Below are positions 1-8,682 of a stretch of DNA of 64,000 nucleotides, in pieces. Below the pieces are notes generated by a model. The model worked only from the letters and a program-made list of their open reading frames with translations, searched no databases and had not been told where the DNA came from. How positions within the stretch are numbered: position 1 is the first letter of the stretch; each line of letters begins with the position of its first letter. The translations under genes were made by a program, and so were the position numbers. This stretch comes from Neorhizobium lilium (GTDB lineage Bacteria; Pseudomonadota; Alphaproteobacteria; Rhizobiales; Rhizobiaceae). The stretch lies in assembly GCF_004053875.1 (NCBI RefSeq), contig NZ_SBIP01000002.1:124001-188000 (forward strand), given 5' to 3'.

Positions 1-418
1 CAAGCGTAAGTGCAAACTCGGGTACAGATTTCAAGCTGTTGCTCACGGTGCAGATCTCTTCGGCCAGCCGAACGATCTGCACCTTTTCATTGTCATCGAG
101 ATCGCCATCCACCGTGAACTCGATGATGAAACGCGCGATGCGGAACGGTTCTTCGGGGCTTTTCTCGCCCGTAACATCCGCCTTTGCCCCGCTGAAGCGG
201 TGGATCAGATCAAGGCGACTGGCCGCTATTCTTGCGCTGAGCACGAGACAGGCTGCAAGAGAGGAAAACAGCAGATCAAGCGGATTGAAACCGGGTTCGG
301 ACGCGCCTGTGACGACATTCAATTCTCCGCCGGTTTTGCTGACGATATGCGGGTGCCCGAAGCGATCGAGCACTGCCTTGGCACCGATCGGTCGTTGCTT
401 CGTCTTGATGGTCGTCAT
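1..418 (-). CDS. OsmC-family protein (partial, 3' end outside window)
   Basis: About 139 N-terminal residues are visible before the frame leaves the left edge. The protein has the OsmC/YhfA pattern of two conserved cysteines: one in [14 protein letters not shown] (helix after the first sheet) and one in [11 protein letters not shown]. In the OsmC/Ohr family this pair reduces organic hydroperoxides in the cytoplasm; YhfA-like members have less clear roles. The ATG at 418 lies in an ATGA overlap with the lipB stop codon, so the gene is translationally coupled to lipB as the second gene of that transcript. The C-terminus cannot be seen, so the exact subfamily is open. Confidence 0.8.
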   Translation of the reverse strand, partial: MTTIKTKQRPIGAKAVLDRFGHPHIVSKTGGELNVVTGASEPGFNPLDLLFSSLAACLVLSARIAASRLDLIHRFSGAKADVTGEKSPEEPFRIARFIIEFTVDGDLDDNEKVQIVRLAEEICTVSNSLKSVPEFALTL

Positions 419-1149
419 GACCTCACCTCAGGTAAATCGTTGCGTGTCGACCCGAAAATCTCTTCGAACGCCTCCCGCAGCCGCATATCGACATCAGCCA
501 TCATCACCGGCAAACCGAGATCGACAAGACTGGTCACGCCATAGGTGGAGATACCGCACGGCACGATGCCAGAGAAATGCGAGAGGTCCGGCTCTACGTT
601 GATCGAAAGCCCGTGGAAGCTCACCCATTTGCGCAATCGGATGCCAAGCGCTGCAATCTTGTCTTCGGCCATAGAACCGTCCGGTAAAGGTGGCTTCTCC
701 GGCCGCCGTACCCAGACGCCCACGCGATCCTCGCGCCGCTCCCCGCGCACATTCATCATATCCAGAGTGCGGATGACAAGCTGCTCGAGTGCTGCGACGA
801 AGGCCCGTACGTCCTGCCGCCGTCGTTTAAGATCCAGCATGACGTACGCCACCCGTTGGCCTGGGCCGTGATAGGTGTATTCCCCGCCGCGCCCTGTGGA
901 AAACACTGGAAAGCGGTTCGGCTCGATCAGGTCGGCCGCGTCTGCGCTAGTGCCGGCGGTATAAATCGGCGGATGCTCGACCAGCCAGACCAACTCGTCC
1001 GCCTGCCCTTCCGCGATCGCGGCGACCTCGCGTTCCATCTCTGCCACCGCCTCGTCATAGGCAACGAGGTTGTCGGAGATTCGCCAGCGTACTGGCGGTG
1101 ATCCGGGCTGCGGCAGCATGGAAAGGTGAAGCTCGGTACGTGTCGGCAT
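415..1149 (-). CDS. lipB: Lipoyl(octanoyl) transferase LipB
   Basis: LipB moves the octanoyl group from acyl carrier protein to the lipoyl domains of 2-oxoacid dehydrogenases and GcvH. The 244-residue product carries the family motifs [25 protein letters not shown], the catalytic lysine in DKIAALGIR and the acyl-carrying cysteine in GIVPCGIS. An upstream ATG at 1185 is also in frame, but the start at 1149 (MPTRTELHL) matches the usual family N-terminus. The stop overlaps the next gene (OsmC-like) by ATGA. Lipoylation of the GcvH encoded in this window (12393) would depend on this enzyme. Confidence 0.95.
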   Translation of the reverse strand: MPTRTELHLSMLPQPGSPPVRWRISDNLVAYDEAVAEMEREVAAIAEGQADELVWLVEHPPIYTAGTSADAADLIEPNRFPVFSTGRGGEYTYHGPGQRVAYVMLDLKRRRQDVRAFVAALEQLVIRTLDMMNVRGERREDRVGVWVRRPEKPPLPDGSMAEDKIAALGIRLRKWVSFHGLSINVEPDLSHFSGIVPCGISTYGVTSLVDLGLPVMMADVDMRLREAFEEIFGSTRNDLPEVRS

Positions 1150-1264
1150 GGCGGTTCTTCTTGCAAAATCCGTAATCTGCGGCAAGCGGTGATGATCTCG
1201 CCGCCCCTCATATAGGAGCTCCGGAACGGATTTATCGGCGGGTTCAAAAATCTGTCATGGCGCC

Positions 1265-1293
1265 CTTGTGCACCCCAAATCCTTTTGCTACAT
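1265..1293 (+). promoter_or_regulatory. Probable sigma-70 promoter of the tRNA-Leu gene
   Basis: CTTGTG (1265-1270) and CTACAT (1288-1293) are separated by exactly 17 bases and resemble the alphaproteobacterial housekeeping consensus CTTGAC-N17-CTATAT. Transcription would begin near 1300, some 30 bases before the tRNA 5' end. This is a pattern call only. Confidence 0.5.
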
Positions 1294-1329
1294 GCAGCCC
1301 CGCTGGCGCAAGTCGGCATCTACCACGAT

Positions 1330-1414
1330 GCGGTCGTGGCGGAATTGGTAGACGCGCAGCGTTGAGGTCGCTGTGTCGCAAGACGTGGAAGTTCGAGTCT
1401 TCTCGACCGCACCA
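1330..1414 (+). tRNA. tRNA-Leu(GAG)
   Basis: This is an 85-nt cloverleaf with encoded CCA. The acceptor arms GCGGTCG and CGACCGC pair fully. The anticodon stem CAGCG/CGCTG encloses the loop TTGAGGT, giving anticodon GAG. A long variable arm (class II, as expected for Leu) precedes the T arm with TTCGAGT. A strong terminator follows at once. Confidence 0.97.
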
Positions 1415-1420
1415 AAAAAG

Positions 1421-1445
1421 CCCGGCTTCGGCCGGGTTTTTTCTT
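1421..1445 (+). terminator. Rho-independent terminator after tRNA-Leu
   Basis: A 6-bp stem CCCGGC/GCCGGG around the tetraloop TTCG is followed by six T residues, seven bases after the CCA end of the tRNA. Confidence 0.92.
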
Positions 1446-1527
1446 ATCCCCACCGGACAAGCAGTCTCCCGTCTTGAAGCGCCGCAATGGCTCTGATTTA
1501 TAAACGGCTGTCTTCGAAAGTGCTCCC

Positions 1528-2472
1528 ATGCCCCCAACGACATCCGATACCGCCCTGAAGGGCATGGCCATCATGGCGACCTGCATGATCGTCCTGCCGG
1601 TGATGGACGCGATCGCCAAATACATGGCGACGTTCGAAGCCATGTCGCCCGGCCAGGTGACCTTCTACCGCTTTTTCTTCCAGTTCGTTTGCGTCCTGCC
1701 GCTGGCCCTGGTCATGGGCCGCTCGCTGTTTGCCGCAAAGCGGCCCTGGATGAACCTGCTTCGCGGAGCGCTGCACGCTGCGGCAAGCCTGATGTTCTTC
1801 GTCGCGGTCAAATATATGCCACTCGCGGACGTCTTCGCGATCTATTTCGTCGAGCCTTTCATGCTGACCATGATGTCGGCGCTTTTCCTCGGTGACCGTG
1901 TCGGCTGGCGCCGCTGGCTTGCGATCGTCGTCGGTTTCGGAGGCGCTATGATCGTGATCCAGCCGAGCTACGCGATCTTCGGCTGGACCGCGCTTCTTCC
2001 GGTCGTCTGCGCATTTCTCTACACGCTCTACCTCTTCCTGAACCGTGCCATCGGGGATGCTGATTCCCCGCTTGTCATGCAGGTAATGGCGGGCCTGGGC
2101 GGCACAATCTTCATGGCGGTCGCGTTGGCGGCGGGGGATGGCGCCGGACAGCTTGATTTTGCCCCTTCTCTGCCCGCTTCCCTCCTTGGTTGGGTGCTGC
2201 TCGTTCTACTGGGCTCCATCTCCGGCTACATGCACCTTCTCGTGGTGCGGGCGTTCCGAATGGCGCCGCTTTCGCTTCTGGCTCCCTTTCAGTATTTCGA
2301 AATCATTTCGGCGACCGTGCTCGGCTATGCGCTGTTCGGTGACTTCCCGACTGCATCCAAATGGCTGGGGATCGCGATCATCGTCAGCTCCGGCCTGTTC
2401 ATCATCTGGCGTGAACGGGTCAGAACGAAACAAACTGCGGCGAAATCTTCATCGGGGCTAGCAGCCGGTTAA
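1528..2472 (+). CDS. DMT-superfamily transporter (EamA domains)
   Basis: This 314-residue inner-membrane protein has about ten hydrophobic helices arranged as two EamA repeats (roughly residues 12-145 and 155-295), the normal length of the drug/metabolite transporter superfamily. Typical segments are FYRFFFQFVCVLP in helix 2 and FQYFEIISATVLGYALFGD near the C-terminal repeat. Family members export amino acids, nucleosides or drugs; the substrate cannot be read from sequence. It stands alone between the tRNA terminator and an unrelated gene, with only a weak ribosome site before the ATG. Confidence 0.85.
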   Translation: MPPTTSDTALKGMAIMATCMIVLPVMDAIAKYMATFEAMSPGQVTFYRFFFQFVCVLPLALVMGRSLFAAKRPWMNLLRGALHAAASLMFFVAVKYMPLADVFAIYFVEPFMLTMMSALFLGDRVGWRRWLAIVVGFGGAMIVIQPSYAIFGWTALLPVVCAFLYTLYLFLNRAIGDADSPLVMQVMAGLGGTIFMAVALAAGDGAGQLDFAPSLPASLLGWVLLVLLGSISGYMHLLVVRAFRMAPLSLLAPFQYFEIISATVLGYALFGDFPTASKWLGIAIIVSSGLFIIWRERVRTKQTAAKSSSGLAAG

Positions 2473-2548
2473 CTGCGCTCTTTTTCTTGCTCTCAACGAG
2501 TGAACAATATTCTGCTTTTTCGGTTTCATGACGAAACGGAGGACGAGG

Positions 2549-3250
2549 ATGAGCGAGTACCGCTTTTCCTTCCCGGCATGCGTGATCGCCGGCAAGGGCC
2601 GCATCGAAACCTGTGACGTGATCATGCTTCGGAAACATGCGTTTCCGGACGGTGTAAGGTCGCGCGATGACGTAGCCGCCATGCTCGCCCTTCACAACCT
2701 TTGTCCGGATCAGTGTGATGCGTGGAAAACCTTTTTCGTGGAGGCCCTTGCCGCCTATGCGGTCTTCCAAGAAAGACCTTCCGGCCGCATCGATGACGAG
2801 AAGGCCTCCTGGCTGATGAGAACTTTCTCACCGGATGGCACCATCTCCACCGGGCTCGAGTTGGAAATGCTTCTTCACGCAATTGAGTTGGCCTCGGAGA
2901 CGTCGGATAACTTGTCGGTCTTCGTTCTCGACCAGATCCGCATGTCGCTATCGCCGAATCCCGGTTGCGCGCATGCTATTGCTCGCCTGCCGGCTGCGGC
3001 CGTTACCGCCTATGATCTCGATCTGATCTGGCGTCTGCTTCGTTCCGCCGTTGATCGGGGTCGGCTGGCGCTGTCTCTGCGAGAAGCGGCAGTGCTCAAG
3101 GAAATAGACCTCCTGACGGAAGGCTCCCAAAACCACCCGCCCTGGAACGAGATGATGACGCAGATCGTAACTTTTGATCAGCGGCCCGGCGCAACGCTGC
3201 GGGCGCTTGCGGATGCCATGAGCGCCGCATCCGAAGGTCAGGCAGCATGA
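2549..3250 (+). CDS. Conserved hypothetical protein
   Basis: The 233-residue product has no domain I recognise. It is mostly helical by composition, lacks a signal peptide or membrane span, and carries two cysteines near the N-terminus (FPACVIAG, IETCDVI). I chose the ATG at 2549 (MSEYRF) because GGAGG lies six bases upstream; an ATG at 2528 in the same frame would add seven residues but has no such site. Codon use is like that of the neighbours. No function is proposed. Confidence 0.75.
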   Translation: MSEYRFSFPACVIAGKGRIETCDVIMLRKHAFPDGVRSRDDVAAMLALHNLCPDQCDAWKTFFVEALAAYAVFQERPSGRIDDEKASWLMRTFSPDGTISTGLELEMLLHAIELASETSDNLSVFVLDQIRMSLSPNPGCAHAIARLPAAAVTAYDLDLIWRLLRSAVDRGRLALSLREAAVLKEIDLLTEGSQNHPPWNEMMTQIVTFDQRPGATLRALADAMSAASEGQAA

Positions 3251-3329
3251 TCCGCTGACTGGCGGCCTTTCGAGGCGACCGCATCCACCTCAGGCTTGAC
3301 ATTGACCGTCTGAGCGGCTGCAAGAGGGT

Positions 3330-3947
3330 ATGGACACGCAACACCCACTCCTTCCCAACGGCTATTCCACCGTTCCTGCCGGCAAGATCGCCAATGTCGA
3401 GACGCATCTCGAAATGCTGGCAAAGCCGTCTCTGAAATCACTGCAACGGGCCGACGCCTCCTTGTCGCTGGAGCGTTGGCAATCTCCTGGCACGGACGAG
3501 TACCGTTCGCTCTTCCGCGCGGTCGGCGAGGAGTGGATGTGGACCTCAAGACTGGTCATGGCCGACGACAAGCTCGCCGCCATCCTCTCCGACCCGCTGG
3601 TCGAAATCTACCGCTTGATGGATGGAGACCGGCCTGCCGGCTTGCTGGAACTCGATTTTCACACATCCGGCGAATGTGAACTTGCCTTTTTCGGCCTCGT
3701 TTCCAGTACTATCGGCAAGGGCGCCGGCCGCTTCATGATGAACCGCGCTATCGACCGCGCCTGGAGCCAGCAGATTCAGCGCTTCTGGGTTCACACCTGT
3801 ACGCATGATTCGCAAGGGGCACTCTCCTTCTACTGCCGCTCCGGTTTCACTCCCTTCGCGATCAAGGTCGAAGTCACCGACGATCCGCGTATTACGGGTG
3901 TCATCCGAAGGGATGCCGCACCTCACGTGCCGTTGATCGAAGTATAG
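3330..3947 (+). CDS. GNAT-family N-acetyltransferase
   Basis: The 205-residue product places a GNAT fold in its C-terminal two thirds (about residues 45-185). The acetyl-CoA-binding motif A is visible as LVSSTIGKGAGRFMMNRAI, preceded by the strand GECELAFFG, and a typical C-terminal YCRSGFTPF motif follows. Such enzymes acetylate small-molecule amines, peptides or antibiotics; the substrate is unknown. A purine-rich AAGAGGGT lies directly before the ATG. The gene seems monocistronic and precedes the formaldehyde dehydrogenase gene by about 100 bases. Confidence 0.85.
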   Translation: MDTQHPLLPNGYSTVPAGKIANVETHLEMLAKPSLKSLQRADASLSLERWQSPGTDEYRSLFRAVGEEWMWTSRLVMADDKLAAILSDPLVEIYRLMDGDRPAGLLELDFHTSGECELAFFGLVSSTIGKGAGRFMMNRAIDRAWSQQIQRFWVHTCTHDSQGALSFYCRSGFTPFAIKVEVTDDPRITGVIRRDAAPHVPLIEV

Positions 3948-4051
3948 CCCCGAACGCAGTTGAGACACTCTGAGGCTCCTTCCGACTTGAGCCGCAGCGT
4001 CTCTCCATGCCACAAGTCACCAAGACCCGAAAACATATCAGGAGAAACGCC

Positions 4052-5179
4052 ATGGATGTCCGCGCCGCCGTTGCCGTGCAAGCCGGAAAGCCTCTGGAAG
4101 TCATGACCGTCCAGCTCGAAGGTCCGCGCGCCGGAGAAGTTCTGATCGAAGTCAAGGCCACGGGCATTTGCCATACGGACGATTTCACTCTTTCGGGCGC
4201 CGACCCCGAAGGCCTGTTCCCGGCAATCCTCGGACATGAGGGTGCTGGCATCGTGGTCGATGTGGGGCCGGGCGTGACTTCCGTGAAGAAGGGCGACCAT
4301 GTCATCCCGCTCTACACGCCTGAGTGCCGTGAATGCTATTCATGTCTGAGCCGCAAGACCAATCTCTGCACGGCGATCAGGTCCACTCAGGGCCAGGGCC
4401 TGATGCCGGATGGCACCAGCCGCTTCTCGATCGGCAAGGACAAGATCCACCACTATATGGGCTGCTCCACCTTCGCGAACTATACGGTTCTGCCGGAGAT
4501 CGCACTCGCGAAGATCAACCCGGAAGCCCCGTTCGACAAGGTCTGCTACATCGGCTGCGGCGTGACGACCGGTATCGGCGCCGTTGTCAACACGGCCAAG
4601 GTCGAGATCGGTTCGACGGCGATCGTCTTTGGTCTCGGCGGTATCGGCCTCAATGTCATTCAAGGCCTGCGCCTTGCCGGCGCGGACATGATCATCGGCG
4701 TCGACCTCAACAACGACAAGAAAGCCTGGGGCGAACGCTTCGGCATGACGCATTTCGTCAACCCGAAGGAAGTCGGCGAGGATATCGTCCCCTATCTCGT
4801 CAACCTGACGAAGCGCGGCGCGGACCATATTGGCGGCGCCGACTACACCTTCGACTGCACGGGCAATACCAAGGTCATGCGCCAGGCTCTCGAAGCCTCG
4901 CATCGTGGCTGGGGGAAATCCGTCGTCATCGGCGTTGCCGGCGCCGGGCAGGAAATCTCCACTCGCCCCTTCCAGCTCGTTACCGGCCGCAGTTGGATGG
5001 GTACAGCCTTTGGGGGTGCCCGCGGCCGCACGGATGTTCCGAAGATCGTCGATTGGTACATGGATGGCAAGATCGAGATCGATCCGATGATCACCCACAC
5101 CATGCCACTGGAAGACATCAACAACGGCTTCGATCTGATGCGTGGCGGCGAATCGATTCGCAGCGTAGTTATCTACTGA
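4052..5179 (+). CDS. frmA: S-(hydroxymethyl)glutathione dehydrogenase / class III alcohol dehydrogenase
   Basis: This zinc- and NAD-dependent enzyme oxidises S-hydroxymethylglutathione, the glutathione adduct of formaldehyde, and also acts as a nitrosoglutathione reductase. The 375-residue product has catalytic zinc ligands in GICHTDD and GHEGAGIV, the four-Cys structural zinc loop [15 protein letters not shown] and the Rossmann motif [14 protein letters not shown]. Start at 4052 follows GGAGAAACGCC; an ATG at 4007 is in frame but lacks a ribosome site. Formaldehyde released by the demethylation pathway at 42-63 kb is one possible source of substrate in this genome (inference). Confidence 0.95.
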   Translation: MDVRAAVAVQAGKPLEVMTVQLEGPRAGEVLIEVKATGICHTDDFTLSGADPEGLFPAILGHEGAGIVVDVGPGVTSVKKGDHVIPLYTPECRECYSCLSRKTNLCTAIRSTQGQGLMPDGTSRFSIGKDKIHHYMGCSTFANYTVLPEIALAKINPEAPFDKVCYIGCGVTTGIGAVVNTAKVEIGSTAIVFGLGGIGLNVIQGLRLAGADMIIGVDLNNDKKAWGERFGMTHFVNPKEVGEDIVPYLVNLTKRGADHIGGADYTFDCTGNTKVMRQALEASHRGWGKSVVIGVAGAGQEISTRPFQLVTGRSWMGTAFGGARGRTDVPKIVDWYMDGKIEIDPMITHTMPLEDINNGFDLMRGGESIRSVVIY

Positions 5180-5261
5180 GCACGTCGGCGGTAACTCCGG
5201 ATACGTGCTTCATTGCTGCAAGTAGATTGCAATTCCAACGCCATCAATGGAGGATGCAGAA

Positions 5262-5450
5262 ATGTACAAGTTCGAAATATACAAGGATAAGGGCGGAGAA
5301 TTCCGCTTCCGCTTCAAGGCTGCCAACGGCCAGACAATGTTTGCGTCCGAAGGCTATTCTTCCAAGGCTTCTGCCGTTTCCGCGATAGAATCGATCAAGA
5401 AGAACGCATCCGGCGCGACGGTCGACGACCAGACAACTGCCTTGGCGTGA
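5262..5450 (+). CDS. YegP-family protein (DUF1508)
   Basis: The 62-residue product is a single DUF1508 repeat (MYKFEIYKDKGGEFRFRFKA ... SEGYSSKASAVSAIESIKKN). The family folds as a small alpha/beta unit whose biochemical role is not established. The start at 5262 is preceded by GGAGG; an ATG at 5247 is in frame but overlaps that site. The gene sits between frmA and the YaiI-family gene on the same strand, with its own short leader. Confidence 0.9.
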   Translation: MYKFEIYKDKGGEFRFRFKAANGQTMFASEGYSSKASAVSAIESIKKNASGATVDDQTTALA

Positions 5451-5530
5451 GCTTTCCTGCACGCAGCCCTGTCGCGGGCTGCGTGCCTCCCGCCATCTAT
5501 GACCGCGCCGCCTCGGTCGAGTATCAACAT

Positions 5531-5977
5531 ATGATCTACGTCGATGCCGATGCCTGCCCCGTGAAACCGGAAATCCTGAAGGTAGCGGAACGTCATGGTT
5601 TGGAAGTGACCTTCGTCGCCAATTCCGGCCTCCGGCCTTCTCGCGACCCCATGGTGAAAAACGTCATCGTTTCCGCCGGTTTCGATGCCGCCGATAACTG
5701 GATTGCTGAGCGCGCCGCTGCGGGCGACATCGTCATCACGGCGGATGTGCCGCTTGCTGTCCGCTGCGTTGCGACAGGCGCGCAGGTTACGGGTCCGACC
5801 GGGCGCGTTTTCGACCAGACGAATATCGGCATGGCGTCAGCCATGCGCGATCTTGGTCAGCATCTTCGCGAAACCGGGGAAAGCAAGGGCTACAACGCCG
5901 CATTCTCGCCGCGCGACCGCTCCAAATTCCTGGAAACACTCGACAGGCTGTGCCGCCGCGTCAAGGCTGGCGCCTGA
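5531..5977 (+). CDS. YaiI/YqxD-family protein (DUF188)
   Basis: The 148-residue product belongs to the YaiI/YqxD family: it begins with the signature MIYVDADACPVK and contains the conserved GDIVITADVPLA and NIGMASAMRDLG blocks. The family resembles PIN-like nuclease folds with conserved Asp residues, but its function is not established. The ATG at 5531 matches the family N-terminus exactly; the longer in-frame extension back to 5447 is not conserved-looking. The next gene (DUF1345) starts 14 bases downstream, suggesting co-transcription. Confidence 0.9.
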   Translation: MIYVDADACPVKPEILKVAERHGLEVTFVANSGLRPSRDPMVKNVIVSAGFDAADNWIAERAAAGDIVITADVPLAVRCVATGAQVTGPTGRVFDQTNIGMASAMRDLGQHLRETGESKGYNAAFSPRDRSKFLETLDRLCRRVKAGA

Positions 5978-5991
5978 ACTTGGAGAAACGC

Positions 5992-6654
5992 ATGCCCCGC
6001 CTTTTCGGCAAGGTGACCTATCAAAGGCACGGACCGTTCCTGATCGGCATGGTTCTGGCCCTCCTGATTTGTCCGCTCCTGCTCTATTATGTTCCGGACC
6101 TGGCGCCCGGCATCTCCGTGGTCGTGTTCTTTCTCGCCTACCTGATCCTGATGGCCATCCGGATACCTCATCTGGACGGCGAGCATTTTCGCAAGACAGG
6201 CCAGAATGATGATGAGCCGGCACCGGTCATACTTGGCGTCACGCTTCTGACGGTTGCCTCATCCGTGATCCTGCTGTTCAACGCCGTGAACGCAAAAAAT
6301 GATGCTTCCGTCATCGAGGTTTGTCTCGCTTTCGCGTCGGTCGTGCTTGGCTGGTTCACCATCCACACGATGTTCGCTCTTCACTACGCGCACCTCTACT
6401 GGCGCCCGGAGGTGCAGGAACTGGACGACGAAGGCAAGCGCGGCGGCCTGGATTTTCCCGAAACCAGCCAACCCGGCGTCTATGACTTCCTCTATTTCGC
6501 CTTCGTGATCGGCATGACGGCGCAGACATCCGACGTCGGGATCACCAGCACGGACATGCGCCGGATCAACCTATTGCACTCCATCGTATCGTTCTTCTTC
6601 AATACCGTGCTCGTCGCAGCATCGGTGAATGCTGCCGTGGCGCTGGGCGGATAA
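5992..6654 (+). CDS. DUF1345 integral membrane protein
   Basis: The 220-residue product has about five or six membrane helices, including FLIGMVLALLICPLLLYYV, VVFFLAYLILMAI, LGVTLLTVASSVILLF and VVLGWFTIHTMFALHYAHLY, and the DUF1345 block YDFLYFAFVIGMTAQTSDVG. The family has no assigned transport activity. Start at 5992 follows TTGGAGAAACGC at good spacing and leaves a 14-base gap after the YaiI gene, with which it is probably co-transcribed. Confidence 0.88.
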   Translation: MPRLFGKVTYQRHGPFLIGMVLALLICPLLLYYVPDLAPGISVVVFFLAYLILMAIRIPHLDGEHFRKTGQNDDEPAPVILGVTLLTVASSVILLFNAVNAKNDASVIEVCLAFASVVLGWFTIHTMFALHYAHLYWRPEVQELDDEGKRGGLDFPETSQPGVYDFLYFAFVIGMTAQTSDVGITSTDMRRINLLHSIVSFFFNTVLVAASVNAAVALGG

Positions 6655-6683
6655 AGAAAGTTCGAATGTCATGCAGGCAGACC

Positions 6684-7172
6684 CTATTCGAACAGGGCGC
6701 TGGCAAGCGTCCCATGCCGCGGTCCATCCAGCTTGAACTCGCTTACAATACGCTCCGCGATCTTCTGAGCCATCGCCTGGTCGGCACCTTCAGTCCCGAA
6801 GAGGTAGATCGAAACCTTGAAGCTGCCCTCCGCGATCGGCTCGCCGTCACCGACCGCAACCGCCTGAACGGTCACCTTCGCCTCATGGCGGCTGCCGATC
6901 AGCAGCGGTATTTCGGACGTCTTATCGATCCGGATGACGATGATCGTGCGCGGCAGCATGACCGGCCGCGAGGTGGTGCGGATTGCTTCGTCGACCAGCA
7001 TATCCGTCGCGATCACCAGGGACCGGGAAATCTCCGGTCGCGCCGTCACGAAGGAACCGCGCACATCGTAGATGAGCTTGTCTCGACCGTCGCTCTTGGC
7101 AGGCATACGGAAGCTGGTGAGCGAAAGGCCCACGGTCACGATCAGTGAGATATGGAACAAGCGACGGAACAT
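6684..7172 (-). CDS. Hypothetical secreted or lipid-anchored protein
   Basis: The 162-residue product starts with a likely export signal (MFRRLFHISLIVTVGLSLTSF) and is otherwise a soluble beta-rich domain without recognised family. There is no clear lipobox cysteine. It follows the atp12-like gene on the same strand after about 56 bases, so it may be the last gene of the crcB-rluC-HAD-atp12 transcript. Codon bias in this frame is normal for the window, unlike the overlapping opposite-strand frame. Confidence 0.7.
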   Translation of the reverse strand: MFRRLFHISLIVTVGLSLTSFRMPAKSDGRDKLIYDVRGSFVTARPEISRSLVIATDMLVDEAIRTTSRPVMLPRTIIVIRIDKTSEIPLLIGSRHEAKVTVQAVAVGDGEPIAEGSFKVSIYLFGTEGADQAMAQKIAERIVSEFKLDGPRHGTLASALFE

Positions 7173-7228
7173 GCGGGAACTCGATACGACGATGTTCCCA
7201 ATGCTCGTTCAACAGGGTTAGGGAAGGA

Positions 7229-8020
7229 TTAAACGGCAGGACCAAGCGCAAGAAAAACTGCGGCAGCAGCCTGCATTTCCTCCAGACGCTTGGCGCGGCG
7301 ATGCTCCGCTTCGGCATCCGTGCCCCAATGCTCGTTCGTCCAGTCCTCGTCCAGGTGCGCGAGTTTCCAGGCCTCGTCGGCAGTCAGGCGACCTTCCGCA
7401 AACGCAAGCGCAAGCAAGGCCGATCCCGTCAACGTCGTGATCGTGTGAAGAGCCGCGAGTGCTATTGCGCTGTCGTGCCGGCGGAGCCGTGATGCAACGG
7501 CGGCGACGGCCTCCCGGGGCTGGTCATGCGGCATCACGCCCTCGATGAGGATGAAGCTCGCACCAAGATCCTGTGCCGCCCAGTCCAGAATCGGATCCCA
7601 ATGATCCCGCTGCCGGGCCACCAGATTGTCCGGTCTCTCGGCACGGTAGCAGAGCATGTCGCTGGCCGAGAAACGCAGAAGATCTTCGAACACGGGTTGC
7701 GGATCCGCGGCAACGCCGTCGATAGCCGTGTTCAACAGCCGGGTCACGGGCATGCTGCGGGGATCGATGACATCCACCTGGTTTGCCCACTCGTCCCGTA
7801 AAAGTTCTGCCAGCCGCGCTGTCGGCGCCGAAAGCTCGTTCTTGGCGGGCGTCTTGACCGGCCTGCCGTCGAGCAGCACAGAAAAGCCGCCTTCGCCGCC
7901 TGCAACAGAGACCTCCTTGTAGAACCGCTTGGGCAGCGGCTTCTGCATCTGGATCTGCGCCCGGCGGCTCGGGTCGGGGTGGCTCATTGCCTCGGAGGGG
8001 TCTGGAAAGATGTCGCGCAT
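7229..8020 (-). CDS. ATP12-family F1-ATPase assembly chaperone
   Basis: The 263-residue product has the ATP12 family blocks KRFYKEVSV, LLDGRPVKTPAKNEL, DEWANQ, MPVTRLLNTAID and a tryptophan-rich tail EAWKLAHLDEDWTNEHWG. In mitochondria ATP12 binds the F1 alpha subunit during ATP synthase assembly; alphaproteobacterial homologues are thought to do the same in the cytoplasm. GAGG six bases before the ATG supports the start. It lies eight bases after the HAD-phosphatase gene, in one operon. Confidence 0.92.
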   Translation of the reverse strand: MRDIFPDPSEAMSHPDPSRRAQIQMQKPLPKRFYKEVSVAGGEGGFSVLLDGRPVKTPAKNELSAPTARLAELLRDEWANQVDVIDPRSMPVTRLLNTAIDGVAADPQPVFEDLLRFSASDMLCYRAERPDNLVARQRDHWDPILDWAAQDLGASFILIEGVMPHDQPREAVAAVASRLRRHDSAIALAALHTITTLTGSALLALAFAEGRLTADEAWKLAHLDEDWTNEHWGTDAEAEHRRAKRLEEMQAAAAVFLALGPAV

Positions 8021-8028
8021 GAAAAACC

Positions 8029-8682
8029 TCAGGCGAGATGATTAAGGATCTCGCTCGGATGATGGACGATCGCATCGGCGACGGCATGTTCAAGCTCACC
8101 GGTCGAGGCATAGCCCCAGGAAACACCGATTGCCTTGGTGCCGGCCGCCTTCGCCATCTGCATATCGTAGATGGCATCGCCGATGACAAGAGTATCGGAA
8201 GCCGCAATACCGGTTTCGTCGCAGCACTCCGTCACCATGGCCGGGTGTGGCTTTGATGGGCAGTCGTCGGCTGTGCGGGAAACGACGAAATAACGGCCGA
8301 ATGAATGGGTCTCGAAGATGGTGTTGAGACCACGGCGGGATTTGCCCGTCACGGCCCCGATCAGCAGATCTTCACGCAGACCGATCGCATCGAGGAGATC
8401 GGCAATGCCTGGGAACAGAGGATCGTGGTAATCCAGTTCGGTACGAACCGTCGAAAACAGCGACTTGTAGTAAGCCATCATCTCCATCGCTTCATCGTCC
8501 GCATGCGGCTTTCCCTGCATCCGGGCGATCGCGATGTCGAGCGTCAACCCGATGATCGCCTTGGTATCGGCGAAACCCGGTTCGGGCTTGCCGAAATGCA
8601 GAAAGGTTCGGCGCATGGTTTCGTGGATCAGCTCGCCGCTGTCGACCAGCGTGCCGTCGCAGTCAAACAGGACAAGTTTCAT
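8029..8682 (-). CDS. HAD-IA family hydrolase (phosphoglycolate phosphatase-like)
   Basis: The 217-residue product shows all HAD motifs: nucleophile motif LFDCDGTLVDS, motif II in AVTGKSRRG, the lysine region and the acidic pair in TLVIGDAIYDMQMAKAAG. The sequence is closest in style to Gph-like phosphatases that act on small phosphorylated metabolites. Its ATG shares a base with the stop of the pseudouridine synthase gene (TGATG), so translation is coupled. The true substrate is unknown. Confidence 0.88.
   Translation of the reverse strand: MKLVLFDCDGTLVDSGELIHETMRRTFLHFGKPEPGFADTKAIIGLTLDIAIARMQGKPHADDEAMEMMAYYKSLFSTVRTELDYHDPLFPGIADLLDAIGLREDLLIGAVTGKSRRGLNTIFETHSFGRYFVVSRTADDCPSKPHPAMVTECCDETGIAASDTLVIGDAIYDMQMAKAAGTKAIGVSWGYASTGELEHAVADAIVHHPSEILNHLA

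Noticed and set aside
4333..5388. 351-codon plus-strand frame overlapping frmA in another phase
   Set aside because: The frmA frame carries all zinc-ligand and Rossmann motifs; the alternative translation is Arg/His-rich and without domain pattern.
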